Of a stretch of DNA of 64,000 nucleotides, positions 57,531-64,000 are shown piece after piece. The notes below the pieces were generated by a model. The model ran no database searches, had not been told where the DNA came from, and saw only the letters and a program-made list of their open reading frames with translations. Position 1 is the stretch's first letter, and each line of letters starts with the position of its first letter. A program made the position numbers and the translations under genes. Location of the stretch: assembly GCF_900005765.1 (NCBI RefSeq), contig NC_041691.1, forward strand, positions 248,001-312,000. The letters are read 5' to 3'. The DNA comes from Plasmodium relictum (Eukaryota; Apicomplexa; Aconoidasida; Haemosporida; Plasmodiidae).

Positions 57531-59389
57531 TGTCTTGTTTAATTAATTTCATAAAATTATTAAAGCAATTTAAAAAAAAAAAAAGTCAATGCTTTTATAC
57601 TTGAAATATTAAAAATACTATTGATAAAATTATAATTATTTTTCAAAATAATTATAATACTCAATTTTCAAATTTATATTAAGAGAATTAACAAATAGAT
57701 ATATATTCTTATTATTTCAAAAATTTATTTAAATAATTATAACTTTTAAAATAAACCTAAATATATAATAAAAATCACTACAACATAATTGAGATTTATA
57801 AAATAAAAATAATTACTTTATAGATATATATGAATTAAAAATTTATTTTTGAAAATTTTTATATAAATAACTTAATTATATTTTTCAGATTTTTTTTTTT
57901 AATTAAATAAATAAATAAATAAATATATATATATATATATTTTTTTTTTTTGAGAATTTTTAAATAAACACAAATTTAGCGTTTTTTTTAAAATTTGTGA
58001 CAAATAAATATAAAGTGATTATTGAATATTTTAAATGATTGACAGTTTTATATATTTTTATTAAGTAAAACAAAACGTTAACAGAAGAAAATAATATATC
58101 GTTAATTTAGAGAAAATCATATTAATGTTTGAAATATTCTGAGAAAAGAAGAAAAAAAATTGTGTTATTCTAATATTACTAATACATATATGTATGCAAA
58201 GAATTTCTTTTTCATGCATTTCAAAAAAATTTCATTAATACATTAATAATTCACGTATTTTTGTGTATTTTTTTTTTTTATTGGTAAACTTCAAATAATT
58301 TTTTTTTTTTTTAAATAAAATCATTACATTGTTTTATACAAGTTTAAAATAAAAAAATGTATTTTTTTTTTTTCTTTTTTTTTAATAATTTAACACAAAA
58401 AAATACCTAAAATAAAATAATAAAAAACAAACATTTTTCAAATAAAATGAGTTATATATGATATACAGAAATATATATATATATATACATATATAAAATA
58501 AAATAAACAAATATTAAATAATTATTTATTTTTAAAAGATTTCAAGAAACTAAAAATTAAAATTTTTTTTTAATATACCAAGTATGAAAAATAAATTCAA
58601 ATGTAAAAACATTAATACAATGATTAAAAAATTAAACAATAAATCATTTTTTTTTACTTCTGTCTAATATATTTTTTCTATTTAAAAGTTTTTATACATA
58701 AATTTTTGAATTGTTAATTATTTTTGAATATAAAAAACATACATAAATATATATTTTTTTAATAAAATTTATATAATATTTCTAAATCAATTGTATATAA
58801 AAAAAAAAAAAAATGTTATAAAAAATTATATATATTATTTTTTTATTTTGATTAATATAAGTTATATGAAAATAAAAATGTTGTAAATATTATTAAACAT
58901 TATATAAAATTGAGCCAAATCAGTTTTTTATTTTATTTTATTTTTTATATTATATTATTTAAACATTATATTTTAACAATTTTTTTTAATAAAACAACTC
59001 TTGTCTTTTGTAAAATTTTTGTTTAATATTTCATTACTTCGATTTTTTTTTCATTCTTTTTTTTTAAATTATACGTTGTTTCTTGTCCTTAACCAAGAAA
59101 AATATGTATTTTTCTTTTTGTTCTAATTTTATACATATATATATATATATATATGAAAATATAAAATATTTTTGAAATATATATAAATATTTTAAGATAC
59201 ATAAATTCTTAAAATAATGAAAAAAAACAGCATTAAAAGATTATTGAATAAAAACATAAAAATTGTATTTTCTCATGTAAATATTTATGTTATGCTCTAT
59301 TTATTTATTTGCATTTAATATTTTTATTTAAATTTTATTATTATATTTTTGAAATGAAAATAAATTAAATAATATTTTAACAAACAAAT
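57531..59389. other. Divergent promoter region
   Basis: 1.86 kb between divergent starts. It contains AT tracts (about 57916-57940, 58471-58495 and 59136-59154) and many homopolymers. No gene seen. Confidence 0.6.
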
Positions 59390-62300
59390 ATGTCATCTAA
59401 TTATAAAAATTTAAAGGTTATTGATTATGATTTCATTAATAACATTAACAGACAAAAAATAGATAAAGAAGAAAAATGGATTAACAAAAATATCATGTTA
59501 GATGAAAATGAGTATAATTTAGATAAAAATTTAAGAAATGAAATATTAGAAGGAAATAATAGGAAATTAAATTTTTTCAATTCTAAAAAGTTTTATTATG
59601 ATGAGATTTATACATATTCTGAAGATAAAAAAACTTATAATAAGAAAAATAATTCATGTGATAAAAAGAATGAAGAGAAAAAAAATTCAGTTATCATAGA
59701 AGACAATGACCTACTAAAATATAAAGATTATAAAAGCAAAATAAATAATAATTCAGAAGAGAAGAATTTGCAATCGAATAACAAAGGGAAAAATTTAGAT
59801 TATATGAAAAATGAAAGAAATTTAAAAAGGAAAAAAATAAATGAAATTATAAACAAATATAGAAAAACTATGAAAATTAATCATGAAAGAAGTGCATATG
59901 ACGATTCTGATATAGATAAAAATATTGTATATAACAGTAATAGAAGTAATTGTAACTTAATTAAAAATAAAATAGCAATAAAAGAAATAGAAAAAAATGA
60001 CAATAAGTATAATTGTAACATTGGTGCATCAATAGATGATAAAAAAACAGAGATTCAGGAAATTTCAACCATTAATACTGTTGAGTTACATAAATATGAA
60101 AAAAAAAAAAATTTGTCAAAAGAAATTAATTTGAGAAAAAATTATTCCATAAAAAATAACAATACAAACATTATTGATGATAATAATAAATATAAACATG
60201 ATTTCCAATTAAATTTTGATAAAAATAAGATTGAAAATGATTCTTACAGTAATAATCTTGAAAATATTAAAAAAGATAAGAGTTATTTAAATTATTATAG
60301 TAATGAAGAAAATAAAACTAGTAATATTAACAATAAAAATTACAAAAATTCAGATAACATGAATAAATTATTTAACGAAGAATCAAATAAAGTAAATAAT
60401 TTTGATGAAATATATGATAAAAAAAAAAATGATCAAATTGAAAATAAAAGGGATATCTATACTCATACAAATAAGGAAATTTATAACGATAATAAAATAT
60501 ATAAATTAGATAGTATTGACAAACATTTTGATAAACTTACAAATAATAATAGGTTCTATATGAGCAAAGATAAATTATCATTCAGTCAAAAAAAAAAAAA
60601 TTATTTAGATTATGAAAGAGCAAAGCAAATTGATTTTAAAAAATCAACAATTTTAAAATACAGAAATAGAGAAGAAGCAGTAGCAAATACTGATGCTTTT
60701 AACTCAAGTGAATTAAAAATTTTATTAAATGAAAACAAATTATTTGGTGAAGAAAAAAAAATTAGGGATAAATTTAGAGAAATAGAATTAATGGAAAAAT
60801 CAATTGAATCTAAACGTTTGTTAACAAGTAATGAGTATAGAATGAATAATGATCAAAAAAAAAATGAGATCGAACCAAAGCAAATAATGCTATATAGAAT
60901 AGATCTTCAAGGAGAATTAAAAAAAAATAGTAGTTCTAAAAATCAAATACATGAAAATAATAAAAATGAAACTACTGAACACAATATTGTGAAAAATAAA
61001 ATTTATAATAATGATAAAAAGTATTCAAATATTGTTATAGATAAAAAATTAGATTTTTATAATAATACAAAAGTAAACGAAAAAACAAAATATGATGAAT
61101 TAAAAATCAAATTATTTAATGATGATACCACTAAAGAGAATATGAATAACATAAAAAAAAGTTATAAAAGTAATTCAGAAACTTTGCTGGATGATAATTA
61201 TGATTTAAATAAATCTTTAAACGCATCAGTAGTTAAAAATTATCTTAACAAAAGCGAAATAAACATTTTGAAGAAAAATTATAATTATAAAAAACAGCTT
61301 AAAATAAATAAAGAAACATTAACTTTCAAAAAAGACAGTAATGCACAATCAAATGAAATTGATAAGGTAAATAATATTTTAGATAATAATTTGATACATA
61401 ATAATGAAAATAAAAAAAGCGCATTTAAAAGTGTAAGTAATGAAATAAGTGATATATTAGATAATAATAGTTTGATAAATAATGATGACAATAAAAGAAG
61501 TATATTTTATGATGCAATTGAAGAACCATTATATAAAGATGAAAATGACTTGAAAGAATCCATAAAAAAAAAAATAAATAAAAATGAAGAAAAATTAAAC
61601 AAGTATGATTATGAACCCATTTCACATTATTATAAAACTGGGGATGTCGAAAAATCAAAGTGGAATAATTTAAAAACAAAAGATTTTAAAGTTGAACATA
61701 GAAATAATAATTCACGAACTGATGATAAAAAAAAAGAGGAAAGACAATTGTGTAATAATGACAATGAAAATTTCCAAAATTTTTTATTCTCAAAATTGAA
61801 GGAAATTAATAAAAGAGGAGAAAAGGTTAATAATGATTATATAACAAAAAAAAGTGTAGAATTAAGTAAAAGAAATAAACTAAATATTGAGAATGTTAAT
61901 TTTTTAAAAAATAGAAAACTGTTTGATAATTATGAAGAAAATAAAAATGAAATAAGAAATGAAGATAATGAAGAAAAAGAAGAAAAAGAAGAAAAAAGTT
62001 TAAATGAGAATGAAAATATTCCAAAAAAAAATAATATTGAGAAAAACTTTAACACAAAAAGTAATTCTATTAAAGAAAAGATAGAATATACTAATGGTAA
62101 TATTTATAATGGAGAGCTATTTAAAGATCATTTAAAATTTGATAAAAATTTTATAAATTTGTATAATTCTAAAAATATAAAAAGAAATAATGAAAATTAT
62201 TTAAATATTGATATCTCCGATGAAATTAATGATTATAAAATAAGAAATGATGTTAATAGTAGTAAAAAAAATAGAATTTATTCAGAAAATAAAGAAATAA

Positions 62301-64000
62301 ATATAAATGATAATAATTTGCTATGCACAAAAATAAAATATGATTGTAACTTTGAAATTAACAATGAAAATTTTCAAGAAAATAAAAAAAATAAAATAGA
62401 ATATTTAATGAAATGTAATAATAAAGACAAAAAAAATATGGAAATATGTAAAAATGAAAAAGATATAAATAGTATAAATGGAAAAAATGTTAATAAAAAG
62501 TTTATGTTAACTCAAAATTCAGTAAAAAAAGAAGTTTTTTCAAAAAATAATATAGAAAAAAGTTTAGATTGTTTAAAAGAAACAAAAGATAACTCATATA
62601 TGAAAATATATCAGAATGCATTAAGTCATTCTGTTGACTCTCTAAATAATATAAATAAAGAGAATAATAATAAGAATTATTCTCATGATCTTTTTTTATC
62701 TAGGATAGACAACTTGCTAAAAAATCAAAAAAAAAATAAAAATAAAATTGATTTTAGTAATAGAAAAATGAATGAAGAAAAAAGTCGTAATAATATATAT
62801 TCAGAAGAAGAAAAAAAAAATTCCAATGAAAAAATAAAGGAAAAGTTAGAAATGATAAAACAAATTAACAATGAACAAAAAATTAATATTGATGAAAAAA
62901 ACAAGTTAAAACATGAAATTAGCATAAAAAGAAAATTATATGAATTAAAAATTAGAAAAGAATTTGAAGAAAAAATAAGATTGAGAAGAAAATTAAATGA
63001 ACAAAAAATATTACAAGAAAAAAAAAAGGAACATATCAATTATAAAGATGATGATAATAAAAAAAAAAAGGAAAAAGAAGGAGCAGAAGATAAAGATAAA
63101 GAATTAGAAATTGAAAAGGAAAAAGAGAAAAAAAAAGAAAAAGAAAAAGAAAAAATGAAGAAGAAAAAATTATTTGAAGACTATTCTAGTGATGGAAGTT
63201 ATTATAAATATGTATATAGAAATTTATATGAAGAAACATGTAATAAAAAAACAAAAAATCATTTTTATGATATAGGTGATAATTTATATTTACAAGAATG
63301 TTCAGATAATTTTTTTCATAATAATAAAAGTCATTCATCAATTGACAATTCTATTTCTAATAGTTTTGATAATGAATTAATTTCTTTAAGCAAGATAAAA
63401 TTTGATGATTTTGATTATAATTACTTAAATGAACGTAAAATATCAATATACACAAAAAAAGAGAATTCTTCTTATGTTCATAAGAGTGAAAGCGATAGTA
63501 ACATAAAAAATAAGTTTTTAATTAAACCTAAAGTAATTTTAACAGATAATGAAAATAATTGCACAAGTGATCAAAGGAAAAATAGAAGATTTGAAGAGGA
63601 AAAATATAAATTATCATATAAAGATGATTTAAATAATCACAATAAAAGAGATATTAAAATTTCTTATTCTATGAAAGATGAGAAAAAAAAGCCTTCTGAT
63701 TATTCAAACAGTATATATAATTCTAACGAATATAAAAAGAATAATGAAGTATTAAATAAATTATTAAGCATAAAATATCAAAATAAAATAAACAAAAATG
63801 ATATAAATAAAAATGATATAAACAAAAATGATATAAACAAAAAAAATGGAATAATAATACAGAAAAATAAAATTGAGAAAATTTTGATTGAAAAAAATAA
63901 TATTGACGAAGTAAGTAATACAAATGAAGAAAATAATATAATTGAAAAAAATGTCACAGATAAAGAAATTCATTTAAGTGAAGAAAATCATGTAAATGAA
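59390..64000 (+). CDS. Large Asn/Lys/Asp-rich protein, 3' part beyond window
   Basis: Family not recognised. The frame is open without a stop from the ATG at 59390 (MSSNYKNLKVIDYDFINNIN) to the window edge: 1537 codons and continuing. Frame checks at several internal points (for example near 61322, 62702 and 63962) agree, so I see no frameshift. Composition is dominated by Asn, Lys, Glu, Asp and Ile. A Glu/Lys coiled-coil block runs about 62760-63160 (KEKLEMIKQINNEQ, KRKLYELKIRKEFEEKIRLR), followed by FEDYSSDGSYYKYVYRNLYE. A short KNDIN repeat lies at about 63794-63842. No TM segment or signal peptide at the start. The coiled coil with flanking disorder suggests a structural protein, but no function can be given from this part. 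Confidence 0.85.
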   Translation, partial: MSSNYKNLKVIDYDFINNINRQKIDKEEKWINKNIMLDENEYNLDKNLRNEILEGNNRKLNFFNSKKFYYDEIYTYSEDKKTYNKKNNSCDKKNEEKKNSVIIEDNDLLKYKDYKSKINNNSEEKNLQSNNKGKNLDYMKNERNLKRKKINEIINKYRKTMKINHERSAYDDSDIDKNIVYNSNRSNCNLIKNKIAIKEIEKNDNKYNCNIGASIDDKKTEIQEISTINTVELHKYEKKKNLSKEINLRKNYSIKNNNTNIIDDNNKYKHDFQLNFDKNKIENDSYSNNLENIKKDKSYLNYYSNEENKTSNINNKNYKNSDNMNKLFNEESNKVNNFDEIYDKKKNDQIENKRDIYTHTNKEIYNDNKIYKLDSIDKHFDKLTNNNRFYMSKDKLSFSQKKKNYLDYERAKQIDFKKSTILKYRNREEAVANTDAFNSSELKILLNENKLFGEEKKIRDKFREIELMEKSIESKRLLTSNEYRMNNDQKKNEIEPKQIMLYRIDLQGELKKNSSSKNQIHENNKNETTEHNIVKNKIYNNDKKYSNIVIDKKLDFYNNTKVNEKTKYDELKIKLFNDDTTKENMNNIKKSYKSNSETLLDDNYDLNKSLNASVVKNYLNKSEINILKKNYNYKKQLKINKETLTFKKDSNAQSNEIDKVNNILDNNLIHNNENKKSAFKSVSNEISDILDNNSLINNDDNKRSIFYDAIEEPLYKDENDLKESIKKKINKNEEKLNKYDYEPISHYYKTGDVEKSKWNNLKTKDFKVEHRNNNSRTDDKKKEERQLCNNDNENFQNFLFSKLKEINKRGEKVNNDYITKKSVELSKRNKLNIENVNFLKNRKLFDNYEENKNEIRNEDNEEKEEKEEKSLNENENIPKKNNIEKNFNTKSNSIKEKIEYTNGNIYNGELFKDHLKFDKNFINLYNSKNIKRNNENYLNIDISDEINDYKIRNDVNSSKKNRIYSENKEININDNNLLCTKIKYDCNFEINNENFQENKKNKIEYLMKCNNKDKKNMEICKNEKDINSINGKNVNKKFMLTQNSVKKEVFSKNNIEKSLDCLKETKDNSYMKIYQNALSHSVDSLNNINKENNNKNYSHDLFLSRIDNLLKNQKKNKNKIDFSNRKMNEEKSRNNIYSEEEKKNSNEKIKEKLEMIKQINNEQKINIDEKNKLKHEISIKRKLYELKIRKEFEEKIRLRRKLNEQKILQEKKKEHINYKDDDNKKKKEKEGAEDKDKELEIEKEKEKKKEKEKEKMKKKKLFEDYSSDGSYYKYVYRNLYEETCNKKTKNHFYDIGDNLYLQECSDNFFHNNKSHSSIDNSISNSFDNELISLSKIKFDDFDYNYLNERKISIYTKKENSSYVHKSESDSNIKNKFLIKPKVILTDNENNCTSDQRKNRRFEEEKYKLSYKDDLNNHNKRDIKISYSMKDEKKKPSDYSNSIYNSNEYKKNNEVLNKLLSIKYQNKINKNDINKNDINKNDINKKNGIIIQKNKIEKILIEKNNIDEVSNTNEENNIIEKNVTDKEIHLSEENHVNE
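63794..63842 (+). repeat. 15-bp coding repeat (NKNDI)n
   Basis: Three to four near-identical 15-base units encode Asn-Lys-Asn-Asp-Ile in frame within the C-terminal part of the visible protein. One unit uses AAT instead of AAC for the first Asn. Confidence 0.9.

Overview
This is an extremely AT-rich eukaryotic window: long poly-A/T runs, AT and ATT microsatellites, short introns with GT..AG ends and T-rich acceptors, and asparagine/lysine-rich proteins with long low-complexity inserts. That combination points to Plasmodium. The gene order J-domain protein, mitochondrial dicarboxylate carrier, ..., nucleoside transporter NT2, ..., DRE2 matches, as I remember it, a central block of P. falciparum chromosome 8. 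I cannot assign the species; the composition and the low-complexity expansion would suit an avian malaria parasite. There is one 300-base run of N (19474-19773), inside an ATT microsatellite.

Layout. Minus strand, left side: a three-exon coiled-coil protein cut by the window edge (1-3088), the rRNA-processing factor ESF1 (7213-9873), and a giant asparagine-rich CCCH zinc-finger protein (11753 to about 19264). Middle: a membrane J-domain/thioredoxin-like protein (+, 19923-21884), a small two-exon two-TM protein (-, 22497-22902), the mitochondrial oxoglutarate/malate carrier (+, 24712-25665), a basic protein of unknown function (-, 27889-30159), an EXD-type 3'-5' exonuclease-like protein (+, 31209-32438), a three-exon conserved protein (+, 33575-37464), an Obg GTPase (-, 37606-39852) and the equilibrative nucleoside transporter (-, 40316-42271). 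Right side: a PPR-like two-exon protein (+, 43233-44426), five-exon DRE2 (+, 45043-46144), a 15-exon gene I rebuilt by hand as a lipase maturation factor (LMF) family protein (+, 47013-50448), a divergent TAF6 candidate (+, 51075-54407), an alpha-solenoid-like protein (-, 54558-57530), and a large low-complexity protein running off the right edge (+, 59390-64000).

The genes are mostly housekeeping: ribosome biogenesis and translation (ESF1, Obg, perhaps the PPR-like protein), Fe-S assembly (DRE2), metabolite transport (carrier, NT2), ER folding and membrane functions (J-domain protein, LMF) and transcription (TAF6 candidate). There are no operons; neighbours are unrelated in pathway. I saw no mobile element, CRISPR array, rRNA or tRNA gene. 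The points most worth following are the TAF6 and LMF assignments, both hidden by sequence divergence or heavy splicing, and several apparent losses of key residues (exonuclease, Obg, DRE2).

Several frames that look open begin at TTG or GTG. These are not plausible starts here, so I moved the start to the first ATG (coiled-coil gene, NT2, zinc-finger gene) or to an upstream exon (33575 gene).
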